This document shows, in pieces, positions 29,271 through 39,674 of a stretch of DNA of 64,000 nt (its first letter is position 1; each line of letters opens with the position of its first letter). The DNA is from an uncultured Pelagibacteraceae bacterium (GTDB taxonomy: Bacteria > Pseudomonadota > Alphaproteobacteria > Pelagibacterales > Pelagibacteraceae). The stretch spans positions 1 through 64,000 of the forward strand of contig CABZDW010000005.1 in the NCBI GenBank assembly GCA_902524545.1. The letters run 5' to 3'. The translations under genes and the position numbers were made by a program. The notes below the pieces were generated by a model that was not told where the DNA came from, did no database searches, and saw nothing but the letters and a program-made list of their open reading frames with translations.

Positions 29271-30281
29271 ATGGAAGCCACCATAGTACAGGATAAAACA
29301 AAACATTATCCAGTACTGCTAAAAGAAATTATTAGCATTATTTCCCCTCAATATGGTGGCACATTTATCGACTGTACTTTTGGTCAAGGTGGTTACACTC
29401 GAGAAATTCTTAAGAATAAAGATAACAAAGTAATTGGGCTTGATAGAGATTTTGAAAGTTTAAAAGTTGCAAAAGAAATTGGAAAAGAATTTCCAGACCG
29501 ATTTATCTTTAAGAATTTAAACTTTAGTAGATTAGGAAATTTAAAACTCAAAAATGAAAATATCAGAGGTGTATTATTTGATTTAGGTTATTCATTTACA
29601 CAAATTAAAGATCCAAAAAAAGGATTATCCTTTAATTCTAGTGGATCATTAGATATGAGGATGGGTCTAAATGAGTTTTCAGCTAAAGAGGCAATAAATA
29701 AATTAGATGGAAAAAGTCTTATTAAAATTTTCAAATCTTTTGGGGATGAAAGAGATGCAAAATTAATCGTTAAGAATATCCTTAAATACAGATTATTAAA
29801 GGAAATAGATACCCCTCATTTAGTAAAAATTATTGAAAAATCAAAAAAAAGAAATAATAAAAAAATTCATTCAGCAACTAAAGTTTTCCAGGCATTAAGA
29901 ATTTTTGTTAACAAAGAAATAAGTGAGTTAATTTATGGAATGATACATGCGGCTAAAGTTTTAAAAAAAGATGGTATTCTGATTATTGTAACTTTTCATT
30001 CTTTAGAAGATAAAATTGTAAAATATTTCTTTAGAAGTCTCTCAGAACATAAAAGAGTATCTAGATACCAGCCAGAAGAAATACACGAAGAGATCTTATT
30101 TAAATTACATCAAAAAAGGCCAATAGTGCCATCAAATCTAGAACTAAAAGAAAACCCTCCCTCTAGGTCTGCAAAATTAAGGTACTTAATTAAAAGAGAA
30201 AATTTTTATGATTTTAAAACCGATATTTTTGACAAATTTAAAGATTTAATTGAAATTGAAAATCTTGGACTTAAATTATGA
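29271..30281 (+). CDS. rsmH: 16S rRNA m4C1402 methyltransferase RsmH (MraW)
   Basis: A 336-residue SAM methyltransferase that modifies C1402 of 16S rRNA. Features: [13 protein letters not shown], the SAM motif [35 protein letters not shown] and DMRMG, then [15 protein letters not shown] near the C-terminus. It overlaps the ftsL-like gene by 4 bases. Normally it directly follows mraZ; here ftsZ lies between them. Confidence 0.95.
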   Translation: MEATIVQDKTKHYPVLLKEIISIISPQYGGTFIDCTFGQGGYTREILKNKDNKVIGLDRDFESLKVAKEIGKEFPDRFIFKNLNFSRLGNLKLKNENIRGVLFDLGYSFTQIKDPKKGLSFNSSGSLDMRMGLNEFSAKEAINKLDGKSLIKIFKSFGDERDAKLIVKNILKYRLLKEIDTPHLVKIIEKSKKRNNKKIHSATKVFQALRIFVNKEISELIYGMIHAAKVLKKDGILIIVTFHSLEDKIVKYFFRSLSEHKRVSRYQPEEIHEEILFKLHQKRPIVPSNLELKENPPSRSAKLRYLIKRENFYDFKTDIFDKFKDLIEIENLGLKL

Positions 30282-30589
30282 AAAAAATTCTTACTATTTG
30301 TTTAATTTTTTCGCTTATAGTAGTTACTTCTTTTATAAAAAATTCTACGAAGAAAATTGATGAGGAATTGTTTAGTTTAAAAGAGAATATATCAGATTTA
30401 AATTTAGAATTAGATAATGTGAAACTTGAGTTTGATTATCTAAGTTCAGCAGAAAAACTGATTAATTATCAAAATCTTTATTTTGAAAATAAGTTGATCC
30501 AAAAAAGTATAAATGAAATTGAAATTATTGACTTTACAAGAGAAAAAATTCTTACAAATGATGTCAAAATTATAGAAAGCGAAAAATAA
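30278..30589 (+). CDS. ftsL: FtsL-like divisome protein
   Basis: A 103-residue bitopic protein: short N-terminus, one membrane span ([17 protein letters not shown]) and a periplasmic coiled coil ([31 protein letters not shown]). FtsL sequences are poorly conserved, so the call rests on topology and position between rsmH and ftsI, the standard FtsL slot. Start overlaps the rsmH stop (ATGA). Confidence 0.8.
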   Translation: MKKILTICLIFSLIVVTSFIKNSTKKIDEELFSLKENISDLNLELDNVKLEFDYLSSAEKLINYQNLYFENKLIQKSINEIEIIDFTREKILTNDVKIIESEK

Positions 30590-30593
30590 TAAT

Positions 30594-32264
30594 ATGAAGT
30601 TTATTCTCCAAGAAAACAAAGAAGAATTTGAATTTAAGAGCGACAAAAAAAACTTTGATATAAGATTTAATAGAATTGCATTTATTTTTTTTATTTTTTT
30701 TCTTATTTCTATAATTTATTGTATTCATCTTACTCATCTTGGATCCAGAGATTTGAGTTCCAATATTTCAAAGAATTACAGCTCTTTTAATAAAATTCAG
30801 AGAGCAAATATCTTAGACCGAAATAATCATTTTTTAGCTAAAACTGTTAATTCTATCGATATTGGAATAAATCCAATTGAAGCGATAGATAAAAAAAAAT
30901 TGTTACTTAATTTAAAATATATTTTTCCTGATAAAGATTTTGAATTAATCAATTCTAAACTTTCAAAAGATAAATTTTTTTGGTTTGAAAAAAAAATTTC
31001 AGAGGAGAATTATGAGAAAATTATGATGTTGGGTGATAAATCAATTAAACCACATGAAAATCTTACACGAGTTTATCCTCAAAAAAATTTATTTAGTCAT
31101 ATAATTGGACAAATAGATGATGATAACCTAGGGATTTCTGGGTTAGAGAAATCATTAGATTTAGATTTAAAAAAAAAGGATAAATTTATTCAACTTACTG
31201 TCGATAAAGATATTCAGTTTTTGATAAGAGAGGAGTTAATAAGGTTTAATAAAATATTTAAAACTAAGGGAAGTGCCTCAATTTTAATGGATATTAACAA
31301 TGGTGAGATATTATCGATTATTTCGCTACCTGATTTTGACCCAAATCAAAGACAAAATATTACAGACGTGAATTATATTAATAGAGCAACTAAAGGTATT
31401 TATGAACTAGGTTCTGTTTTTAAAACTTTTACTTTGGCAGCAGCGTTAAATGAAAAGATAATAGAGCCAAATACTGAATTTAAAAATTTAGAAAAAAGTA
31501 TTACTTGCGGAAAAAATAAAATAAGTGAATACGACAAAAAAATTCCCTCCAACTTGACTGCTGAAGAAATACTAATCCGCTCAGGCAACATAGGTTCGGT
31601 AAGAATCGGCCAACTAATTGGGATTGAAAAATATAAAAAATTTTTAAATGATCTCGACTTAATTAACTCAATAGAATTTGACATAGAGGAAATGGGTAAA
31701 CCAATATCCTTTAGTTGGGGAAAATGTAAGCTTGCAACTACTTCATATGGACATGGGATTACCACTACAATTTTACAATTAACCAGCGCTTACTCCACTA
31801 TCACTAACGGAGGGTTTAAAATTAATCCTACTCTTATAAAAAAAGAAAAATATACCAAAGGGGAAAGAATTTTAGAGGAAAATATTTCAAAAAATCTTGT
31901 TACAATATTGAGAAAAATTGTAACTACAAAGGAAGGAACCGCAACATTAGCTAACGTGGAAGGTTATGAAGTTGCAGGAAAAACCGGCACTGCCGAAAAA
32001 ATCTTTGAAGGTGGATACTCTCAAAAAAAAATTAATACTTTTGCATCTGTATTTCCTGCCTCAAATCCTAAGTATAGCCTAGTTGTGATGCTGGATGAGC
32101 CTAAAACAAATAGTGAGTATGTTTATAATTACAGGGACGGATCAGGAATAAAATACAAAGGAACTCCTTTTAATACTGCGGGTTGGACTTCGGTTGAAGT
32201 TGCTGGTCAAATTATAGAAAAGATTGGGCCTATTTTAGCCACAAAATACTCGGAAATTAATTAA
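30594..32264 (+). CDS. ftsI: Peptidoglycan transpeptidase FtsI (PBP3)
   Basis: The septal D,D-transpeptidase, 556 residues, with one N-terminal membrane span (IAFIFFIFFLISIIYCI). The pedestal region includes RANILDRNNHFLAKT. All three penicillin-binding motifs are present: S-x-x-K in YELGSVFKTFT (about residue 273), S-x-N as SGN, and KTGTA (about residue 463). It partners FtsW and FtsL, which are encoded in the same operon. Confidence 0.95.
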   Translation: MKFILQENKEEFEFKSDKKNFDIRFNRIAFIFFIFFLISIIYCIHLTHLGSRDLSSNISKNYSSFNKIQRANILDRNNHFLAKTVNSIDIGINPIEAIDKKKLLLNLKYIFPDKDFELINSKLSKDKFFWFEKKISEENYEKIMMLGDKSIKPHENLTRVYPQKNLFSHIIGQIDDDNLGISGLEKSLDLDLKKKDKFIQLTVDKDIQFLIREELIRFNKIFKTKGSASILMDINNGEILSIISLPDFDPNQRQNITDVNYINRATKGIYELGSVFKTFTLAAALNEKIIEPNTEFKNLEKSITCGKNKISEYDKKIPSNLTAEEILIRSGNIGSVRIGQLIGIEKYKKFLNDLDLINSIEFDIEEMGKPISFSWGKCKLATTSYGHGITTTILQLTSAYSTITNGGFKINPTLIKKEKYTKGERILEENISKNLVTILRKIVTTKEGTATLANVEGYEVAGKTGTAEKIFEGGYSQKKINTFASVFPASNPKYSLVVMLDEPKTNSEYVYNYRDGSGIKYKGTPFNTAGWTSVEVAGQIIEKIGPILATKYSEIN

Positions 32265-32266
32265 CA

Positions 32267-35110
32267 ATGTTATTAGGCAATTATTTTACCAATATAAATA
32301 GTAGCAAAAAAAAAATTTTTTTCTCAGGGATTTCATTCAATTCAAAAGATATTAAAAAAGATAATATTTTTTTTGCTATAGAGGGCAACAATTTTAACGG
32401 AAATAAATTTATTTCTACTGCAATTAAAAAAGGCTCTAAAATTATTATTAGCGAGAAAAGAATTTCAAATTTTCAAAAAGATATTTTATTCATTTATACT
32501 AAAAATGTACGAAAACTTTTAGCAGAAATTGCTTTTAAAATTTATAAGAATAAACCAAATAATTTAATTGCTGTTACTGGAACAAATGGAAAATCATCTG
32601 TTTCAGATTTTTATTTTCAATTATTGAAACTTAATAAAATAAAAGTCGCCTCAATTGGAACATTGGGTGTAAAATCAAAAAATATTAGACAAAATTTACC
32701 AAATACTACAATAGACCCAATTCGAATAGGGCAAGTACTATCTAAATTAAAAGCTAAAAAAATTAATAATGTAATTATGGAAGCATCTAGTCATGGTCTA
32801 AGTCAACATAGGCTAGATGGTTTAAAGTTTTCATCAGGTATTTTCACAAATTTATCTCAAGATCATTTAGATTATCATAAAAATTTTAAAGAATACTTTA
32901 AAGCAAAACAGTACTTATTTGAAAATTTGATAAAAACAAAAGGAAATGTAATAGCAGATGAAACAATACCAGAATATAAAAGAATAAAAAAAATTGCAAT
33001 TTCCAGAAAGTTAAAATTGCAAGCTTTAAATAGTAGCAAAAATCAATTTCAAATCTTATTTCATAGGTTTAGAGGCGAGAAACAAATATTAAAGATAAAA
33101 TACAATAATCTATCGAGAGAGGTAAATTTAAATCTTATTGGAAAAATACAATTAAAAAATATTTTAATGGCAATTATTGCAGCAAAAAATAGTAATTTAA
33201 GTTTAATAAAGATTCTAAATGTATTATCAAAACTTAAACCAGTAGATGGAAGATTTGAAAAAATAGGTAAAATCAAAAATAAGTCTAAGGTAATACTTGA
33301 TTATGCACATACACCAGATGCTCTAAGAATATGCCTTTCAAATCTTAAAGAGCAATTTCCAAATAAAAAAATAGTTTTACTTTTTGGCTGTGGAGGAAAT
33401 AGAGATCAAAATAAAAGATTCAAAATGGGAAAAATTGCAAGTAATTATTCTAAAGAAATTTATTTAACTGACGATAATCCTAGATTTGAAGATCCAAGAA
33501 AAATTAGAGATGACATTAAAAAGGGCATTCAAAACACTTTAATAAAAGAAATTCCAAATAGAAAACAAGCTATATCAGAGGCTGTTAAAAACTTAAATAC
33601 AGGTGATATTTTGTTAGTTGCTGGAAAAGGTCATGAAAAGATACAAGATTTTGGTAAAAAGAAAATTTTCTTTTCGGATAAAAAAATCATTTTAGACTGT
33701 ATTAAACTTAAAAATATTAACTTATCAAAAAACTTAAAGATAAATATCATTAAGGAAGTATCGAAAATCAAAAATAAAATTCCTTTAGTAAAAGCAGATA
33801 AGGCAAGAATCAACTCTAAAGAGGTAAACAAGAATGATATTTTTTTTGCTATTAAAGGAAAAAAAAATGATGGAAATAAATTTATTGGAGAGGCATTTAA
33901 AAATAAAGCGTCATTAGCTGTATTAAACAAAATTCAAAATAAATTTGATAGTAAACGTCAGATAAAAGTAAGAAATACATTAAAATTTATGACTGAAATT
34001 TCAAAAATATTTAGGAAAAATATCGATACAAATATAATTGCAATTACAGGAAGTTGTGGAAAAACCACTCTTAAAGAATTATTGGGCCATGTGTTAAGAA
34101 AAATTTCTAGTGTTAGTATTTCTCCTAAATCATATAACAATAAATTTGGAGTACCTTTAAGTTTACTTAATTTAAAACATAGTGATGAATTTGGAATTTT
34201 AGAGGTTGGTATGGATAAAAAAGGTGAGATTGATAATTTGACAAATATTATAAAACCAAATGTTGGCTTGATCACTAATATTAACTATGCACATGCAAAA
34301 AATTTCAAAAATATCCAACAAATTGCCTTAGCTAAAGGAGAGATAATTAAAAATATATTACCTGATGGTTTTGTTGTCTTGAATGCAGATGATAGTTTTT
34401 TCAAATTACATAAAAAAATTGCCCTAAATTATAATATTAACGTGGTCTCTTTTGGGATTAAAAGTAAAAAAGCAAATATTAAATTGTTGGATATAAAGAA
34501 AATTAAAAAAGTATTTAAAATTAAAATTAAAATAAATGATAAGTTTAAATATTTTATAATATCTAATAATTTTCAAAATAATATTTATAATATTTTAGGC
34601 GCTTTAAGTGTAATAAGTATTTACAAAAATGTACCTAAATTAAATAAAAAAATTTTCTTAGATTTCAGAAGCCCAGCAGGAAGAGGAGATCGTTCTATAA
34701 TTAAGATTGGTAGCAAAAAAATTAACTTAATTGATGAAAGTTATAATTCTAACCCTCTATCTTTAAAATCAGCTTTAAAGAATTATGATAATATTGACAC
34801 AAAAAAATATCGTAAATATCTTTTGCTTGGAGATATGATGGAACTTGGGAAACATTCAAAAAAACTTCACCGGTCAATAGCTCCTTTAATTAATAAAACA
34901 AATATTGATAAAGTATTTGTTATGGGAAAAATGGTCAGAGAAATATTTAATAATATTAAAAAAGTTAAAAAAGGAAGAATTTTAGTAAATAAGTTTGGAA
35001 TATTTGAATTTATTAAGAAAGATTTAAATAATAATGATTATTTAATGATTAAAGCCTCAAATGCGACAGGTTTCAATAGTATAGTAAATAATCTAAAGAG
35101 GTTAAATTAA
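32267..35110 (+). CDS. murEF: MurE-MurF fusion (UDP-MurNAc tripeptide and pentapeptide ligases)
   Basis: A single 947-residue frame holding two complete Mur ligases. The first half is MurE: P-loop VTGTNGKSS near residue 104, ASSHGLSQHRLDGL, and DNPRFEDP (about residue 402), whose DNPR motif marks meso-diaminopimelate specificity. The second half, from about residue 490, is MurF: SKEVNKNDIFFAIKGKKNDGNKF, P-loop ITGSCGKTT near 592 and DESYNSNPLSLKSAL. In most bacteria these are separate adjacent genes. The reading frame is continuous with no internal stop. It overlaps mraY by 1 base. Confidence 0.95.
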   Translation: MLLGNYFTNINSSKKKIFFSGISFNSKDIKKDNIFFAIEGNNFNGNKFISTAIKKGSKIIISEKRISNFQKDILFIYTKNVRKLLAEIAFKIYKNKPNNLIAVTGTNGKSSVSDFYFQLLKLNKIKVASIGTLGVKSKNIRQNLPNTTIDPIRIGQVLSKLKAKKINNVIMEASSHGLSQHRLDGLKFSSGIFTNLSQDHLDYHKNFKEYFKAKQYLFENLIKTKGNVIADETIPEYKRIKKIAISRKLKLQALNSSKNQFQILFHRFRGEKQILKIKYNNLSREVNLNLIGKIQLKNILMAIIAAKNSNLSLIKILNVLSKLKPVDGRFEKIGKIKNKSKVILDYAHTPDALRICLSNLKEQFPNKKIVLLFGCGGNRDQNKRFKMGKIASNYSKEIYLTDDNPRFEDPRKIRDDIKKGIQNTLIKEIPNRKQAISEAVKNLNTGDILLVAGKGHEKIQDFGKKKIFFSDKKIILDCIKLKNINLSKNLKINIIKEVSKIKNKIPLVKADKARINSKEVNKNDIFFAIKGKKNDGNKFIGEAFKNKASLAVLNKIQNKFDSKRQIKVRNTLKFMTEISKIFRKNIDTNIIAITGSCGKTTLKELLGHVLRKISSVSISPKSYNNKFGVPLSLLNLKHSDEFGILEVGMDKKGEIDNLTNIIKPNVGLITNINYAHAKNFKNIQQIALAKGEIIKNILPDGFVVLNADDSFFKLHKKIALNYNINVVSFGIKSKKANIKLLDIKKIKKVFKIKIKINDKFKYFIISNNFQNNIYNILGALSVISIYKNVPKLNKKIFLDFRSPAGRGDRSIIKIGSKKINLIDESYNSNPLSLKSALKNYDNIDTKKYRKYLLLGDMMELGKHSKKLHRSIAPLINKTNIDKVFVMGKMVREIFNNIKKVKKGRILVNKFGIFEFIKKDLNNNDYLMIKASNATGFNSIVNNLKRLN

Positions 35111-36195
35111 TGCTTTATCAATTTTTACTTAATTTTGTTGACACCTTTAGTTTTTTGAATGTATTTAAATACCTTACATTCAGGACTGGTTTATCTTTTT
35201 TTACTTCATTGGTTATTGTTTTAATTATAGGAGGATCTTTTATAAAATTTTTTTCAAAGCAAAAAATTTTAAATCCTATCCGCGATGATGGTCCAGAAGA
35301 TCATATAGTAAAAAAAATTGGAACTCCAACTATGGGTGGAGTAATTATTTTGTTTGGTTTATTGATATCAGTATTATTTTGGGCTGATTTGTCAAATTTA
35401 AATGTTTTATTTTGTATATACATAGCTATCTCTTTTGGTCTACTTGGGGCATTCGATGATTATAAAAAAATAAAGTATAGTAACTCTTCAGGCATTTCAT
35501 CAAAATTAAAACTAACTTTTCAAATAGTACTAGCAATAATTGGAGTAAGTATTTATGTTTACTTCAATGATTATCAAGATTTAACAAATCTGTACTTTCC
35601 TTTTTTTAAAAACCTTATTATTAATCTTGGATGGTTTTTTATACCTTTTTCAATATTTGTAATTATCGGTTCATCAAATGCAGTAAATCTTACTGATGGA
35701 TTAGATGGTTTAGCTACAGTCCCAGTAATACTTGTAGCAGCTTGTTTTGCGTTTATAAGTTATGTTACAGGAAATATGGTATTTTCAAATTATTTACAAA
35801 TTCCTTACATAGAAGGAACTGGAGAAATCTCAATTTTTTGTGGAGCTATTATTGGCTCCTGTTTAGGCTTTTTATGGTTTAATGCTCCTCCTGCAAAAAT
35901 TTTTATGGGAGATACTGGCTCTTTATCTTTAGGTGGCTCCTTGGGAGCAATTGGTATAATAACAAAACATGAAATAGTTTTAGCAATTACTGGAGGTTTA
36001 TTTGTTCTTGAAGCTGTTTCAGTGATTGTTCAGGTAATATCATTTAAAATTACTGGAAAAAGAGTTTTTAAGATGGCACCTATCCACCATCATTTTGAGA
36101 AAAAAGGTTGGCCTGAGTCAACAGTTGTAATTAGATTTTGGATAATTTCTATTATTTTAGCGATGATAGGACTTGCTACATTAAAATTAAGATAA
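35110..36195 (+). CDS. mraY: Phospho-MurNAc-pentapeptide translocase MraY
   Basis: An integral membrane enzyme of 361 residues with about ten hydrophobic segments, which makes lipid I. Signature motifs: DDGPEDHIVKKIGTPTMGG, FGLLGAFDDYKKI, NLTDGLDGLATVP, FMGDTGSLSLGG and the His-rich MAPIHHHFEKKGWPE. It is joined to murEF and murD by 1-base stop/start overlaps. Confidence 0.96.
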   Translation: MLYQFLLNFVDTFSFLNVFKYLTFRTGLSFFTSLVIVLIIGGSFIKFFSKQKILNPIRDDGPEDHIVKKIGTPTMGGVIILFGLLISVLFWADLSNLNVLFCIYIAISFGLLGAFDDYKKIKYSNSSGISSKLKLTFQIVLAIIGVSIYVYFNDYQDLTNLYFPFFKNLIINLGWFFIPFSIFVIIGSSNAVNLTDGLDGLATVPVILVAACFAFISYVTGNMVFSNYLQIPYIEGTGEISIFCGAIIGSCLGFLWFNAPPAKIFMGDTGSLSLGGSLGAIGIITKHEIVLAITGGLFVLEAVSVIVQVISFKITGKRVFKMAPIHHHFEKKGWPESTVVIRFWIISIILAMIGLATLKLR

Positions 36196-37505
36196 TGCGT
36201 GATAATTCACAAATTTTTTTTAATAAAAAAATTTTGATTTATGGATTAGGAAAAAGTGGTCTTTCATCATTCAATTTTTTAAAAAATAAAAATGATGTAT
36301 ATTTATTTGACGATAATTTAAGTCTTAAAATTAATAAGTCTATTAAAAAAAAAACTCTAAATTTCAATGAATTATTAAAAACTAAATTTGATTTAATAAT
36401 ATTAAGCCCAGGAATTGATATAAAAAAATGTAAGTTAAAAAATTTACTTAAAAAAAAACATAAGTATATTTATACAGATCTAGATATTTTTCACTCATTT
36501 TATAGAAATATCTCTTTTACAATAACTGGTACAAACGGAAAATCGACCACATGTAAACTTTTGTATGATATCTTAAAAGATCAAAAAAAAGATGTAAGAT
36601 TAGCAGGAAATATTGGCACACCAATACTATCTATTAATAATTTTTCAAAAAAAACAATTTTCGTAATTGAGGCTTCATCCTACCAATTAGAATATAGTAA
36701 AATTTTTTCATCGAAATTTTCTGCTATCCTTAATATAGCACCAGATCATTTAGAGAGACATGGAAACCTAAATAATTATATAGATGCAAAATTAAAAATT
36801 TTTAATAATCAAAAAAGAGGAGCAATTGGATTTATAAATAAAAATGATCATTTAATTCAAAAAAGAATTAAAACAAAAAAGCTCAAATTCAAACTGGTAA
36901 ATGTAGATACAAAGTTAAATAATTTTATTTTGAAAAAAATTAGAAATAAATATTTTTTATCAAGGTCAAATCAAGCAAATCTATCATTCGTTTTAGAAAT
37001 GATAAAAAAAATTAATGTAAAATTAAATAAATTATTAAAAATCGTTAACAAATTTAAAGGATTAAATTATAGGCAGAAAATTATCTATAACAAAAATAAA
37101 TTAATTATAATTAATGATTCTAAATCAACAAGTTATTCTTCTTCAAAAGAATTATTAGAAATGTATGAAAATATTCATTGGTTAATTGGAGGTATTCCAA
37201 AAAAAAATGATAAGTTATTGTTATCAAAAAAATATTTTAAAAATATTAAAATTTATGTTTTTGGTAAAAACTTTAAAAAGTTCTCAAAAGATTTAAAGGA
37301 CAAGGCAGAATTTAAAAGGTTTAATAATTTAAATTTTGCACTATCAGCAATTTTTAAGAACATTTATAAAAAAAAACACTCAAATAATACGATCCTATTT
37401 AGCCCAGCCTCTGCATCATTTGATAGTTTTAAAAATTTTGAGGAAAGAGGCTCATATTTTAATAAGTTAATAAAAAGATATATTAATGAAAGAAAAATTA
37501 TTTAG
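36195..37505 (+). CDS. murD: UDP-MurNAc-L-alanine:D-glutamate ligase MurD
   Basis: A 436-residue Mur ligase that adds D-Glu. N-terminal ILIYGLGKSGLSSFNFL, ATP P-loop TITGTNGKSTTCKLL, IEASSYQLEYSKIF and LNIAPDHLERHG are all present; a C-terminal INDSKSTSYSSSKELL block carries the ligase domain. Its ATG overlaps the mraY stop by 1 base, which fixes the start; an upstream in-frame ATG at 36138 lies inside mraY. It overlaps ftsW by 20 bases. Confidence 0.94.
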   Translation: MRDNSQIFFNKKILIYGLGKSGLSSFNFLKNKNDVYLFDDNLSLKINKSIKKKTLNFNELLKTKFDLIILSPGIDIKKCKLKNLLKKKHKYIYTDLDIFHSFYRNISFTITGTNGKSTTCKLLYDILKDQKKDVRLAGNIGTPILSINNFSKKTIFVIEASSYQLEYSKIFSSKFSAILNIAPDHLERHGNLNNYIDAKLKIFNNQKRGAIGFINKNDHLIQKRIKTKKLKFKLVNVDTKLNNFILKKIRNKYFLSRSNQANLSFVLEMIKKINVKLNKLLKIVNKFKGLNYRQKIIYNKNKLIIINDSKSTSYSSSKELLEMYENIHWLIGGIPKKNDKLLLSKKYFKNIKIYVFGKNFKKFSKDLKDKAEFKRFNNLNFALSAIFKNIYKKKHSNNTILFSPASASFDSFKNFEERGSYFNKLIKRYINERKII

Positions 37506-38613
37506 TTATATTTCTTTTTATCAGTGGTGGAAAAGTCTTGATAAACTTATTTTATCATTGATCTTAATTTTATTTTTGGCGGGTTTATTTTTCTCACTTG
37601 TTTCGACTTCCCTAATTGCATCTGATAAATTAGATACGAATACTTATTTCTTTTTTTTTAAACATATAGTTTTTGTTTTTTTTGGCTTTTTTTTAATTTT
37701 TTTCTTATCTTTTATATCTGAAAAAGAAATCTATAGAATTTCAATAATAATTTTCTGTTTATCATTAGTTTTGTTATTCCTGGTTCCTATAATTGGAGTG
37801 GAGATTAAAGGTTCCAAGAGATGGATTGATTTGTTGTTATTACCAAGAATTCAACCCATTGAGTTTGTAAAGCCTTTTTTAATAGTAATAATAAGTATGA
37901 TAATTTGCTCTCAAAAATATACAAATTTTAATTTGAAATACTTCTTATCTTTTTTATTAACTATACTGATATCGAGTCTTTTGATACTTCAACCAGATAT
38001 TGGTCAAACTCTTTTAATCGGTTTTAGTTGGTTAGTTTTGATTTTTATTTCTGGTATTAATATATTTTTCTTGAGCTTAGTTTTCTTTATTTCTTTAACT
38101 GTGATAGCGTCTATCATTAGTTACCTTCCACAATTTAAATATATAAAAGATAGATTATTTTCCTTTTTTAATCCTGAAACGGGTACTCATAACTTTCAAT
38201 CAGATAAAGCATTAGAAGCTATAATAAGTGGAGGTTTTTTTGGAAAAGGTATTGGAGAGGGAACATTAAAAAACAGAGTCCCCGAAGCTCATACTGACTA
38301 CATTATTTCAGTAATTTCAGAAGAGTTTGGAGTAATCTTGATAATGTTAATTTTATTAACCTACCTAGTATTGATATTTTCAGTTCTGAAAAAGGTTAAC
38401 AAAGAAAATGATAAAAAGATCAAACTAATACTTACCGGATCTATTAGTTTAATACTTATGCAAGCAATGATTCATATAGGGGTAAATATTAGATTATTCC
38501 CAACTACAGGAATGACTTTACCATTTTTAAGTTATGGCGGGTCATCGATTATAAGTATTTCTATAATGTCTGGTATAATTTTAAATTTAACTAAAAGAAA
38601 AATAACTCAATGA
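37486..38613 (+). CDS. ftsW: Septal peptidoglycan polymerase FtsW
   Basis: A SEDS-family membrane glycosyltransferase of 375 residues with about ten spans. Conserved segments: GSKRWIDLLLLPRIQPIEFVKPFLI, LQPDIGQTLLIGF, the catalytic-loop region KALEAIISGGFFGKGIGEG, HTDYIISVISEEFG and the C-terminal FPTTGMTLPFLSYGGSSI. It works with FtsI at the septum. Start overlaps murD by 20 bases, and its stop overlaps murG (ATGA). Confidence 0.95.
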   Translation: MKEKLFSYISFYQWWKSLDKLILSLILILFLAGLFFSLVSTSLIASDKLDTNTYFFFFKHIVFVFFGFFLIFFLSFISEKEIYRISIIIFCLSLVLLFLVPIIGVEIKGSKRWIDLLLLPRIQPIEFVKPFLIVIISMIICSQKYTNFNLKYFLSFLLTILISSLLILQPDIGQTLLIGFSWLVLIFISGINIFFLSLVFFISLTVIASIISYLPQFKYIKDRLFSFFNPETGTHNFQSDKALEAIISGGFFGKGIGEGTLKNRVPEAHTDYIISVISEEFGVILIMLILLTYLVLIFSVLKKVNKENDKKIKLILTGSISLILMQAMIHIGVNIRLFPTTGMTLPFLSYGGSSIISISIMSGIILNLTKRKITQ

Positions 38614-39674
38614 AAAATATATTAATTTCAACGGGAGGGTCAGGGGGACATGTAGTGCCAGCAAAAATTCTAAGTGAACATTTGCAATCAAATTTCAATG
38701 TTTTTATTTCTACTGATTTAAGAGGGTTGAAATATTTAGATAGTAAAAAAAATGACATTGTTTTAATAAATACTCCCAAATTAAATCTTAATATATTTTT
38801 TATCTTTAAAATATTCCAAATAATTTATTTGGTAATTAAAACAGTTTTATTATTAAAAAAAAATAAGATTAATATTGTTTTTTCAACAGGAGGATATATG
38901 TCATTACCTGTTTGTTTTGGTGCAAAATTATTGGGAATAAAGATATACTTACTCGAACCTAATATTGTTTTAGGTAGAGCAAACAGACTCTTTTTGAGTT
39001 TTTGCAATAAAATTTTTACTTATACAGAAAAGTTAAAAAACTTTCCTGAAAAACTTAAACATAAAATTCAGACAATATCTCCACTAGTAAAAAAAAATTT
39101 TTATGAGAAAAGAGAAATTAAAACAGAAAATAAAGTATTCTGCCTTTTAGTTGTAGGTGGCAGTCAAGGAGCAAAGATTTTTGATAATGTAGTAAAAAAT
39201 GTTATCGTTAATTTATCGAAAAAAAATAAAATTAAAATCATTCAACAAACTCACAAAAGTAATACTGATAATTTAAAGAATATTTATGATGAGGCTGAAA
39301 TTGAAAATACTATTTTTGATTTTGAAGAAAATTTAGCAGATTTGATAAATCAATCAGACCTATGTATTACACGCGCTGGTGCATCTACTTTAGCAGAATT
39401 ATCAATCATGAATAAACCATTCTTAACAATCCCACTAGTTTCAGCAAAAGATAACCATCAACTTGAAAATGCAAATTTTTATCAAAATTTAGGTTGCTGC
39501 TGGATTATGAGTCAAAAACACTTTAATGACGTCAATTTAGAAAAATTTTTAGATCATATAATTATCAATAAGTCTGAGTACAATGTAAAAAAAAATAATT
39601 TAGAAAAACATAATTTTCAAAATTCTTGGAATAATATAAACAAAAAAATATTGGAAACTATTAATGAAAATTGA
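38610..39674 (+). CDS. murG: UDP-GlcNAc:lipid I N-acetylglucosaminyltransferase MurG
   Basis: A 354-residue GT-B enzyme that makes lipid II. N-terminal STGGSGGHVVPAKIL is the first G loop; VFSTGGYMSLPVCFGAKLLG is the second; LLVVGGSQGAKIFDNVV the third. The UDP-GlcNAc region is ITRAGASTLAELSIMNKPFLTIPLVSAKDNHQLENA. Overlaps murC by 11 bases. Confidence 0.95.
   Translation: MKNILISTGGSGGHVVPAKILSEHLQSNFNVFISTDLRGLKYLDSKKNDIVLINTPKLNLNIFFIFKIFQIIYLVIKTVLLLKKNKINIVFSTGGYMSLPVCFGAKLLGIKIYLLEPNIVLGRANRLFLSFCNKIFTYTEKLKNFPEKLKHKIQTISPLVKKNFYEKREIKTENKVFCLLVVGGSQGAKIFDNVVKNVIVNLSKKNKIKIIQQTHKSNTDNLKNIYDEAEIENTIFDFEENLADLINQSDLCITRAGASTLAELSIMNKPFLTIPLVSAKDNHQLENANFYQNLGCCWIMSQKHFNDVNLEKFLDHIIINKSEYNVKKNNLEKHNFQNSWNNINKKILETINEN

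Noticed and set aside
36138-36194. Upstream start for murD inside mraY
   Set aside because: The ATG at 36195 overlaps the mraY stop in the TAATG arrangement used throughout this operon and gives the usual MurD beginning.
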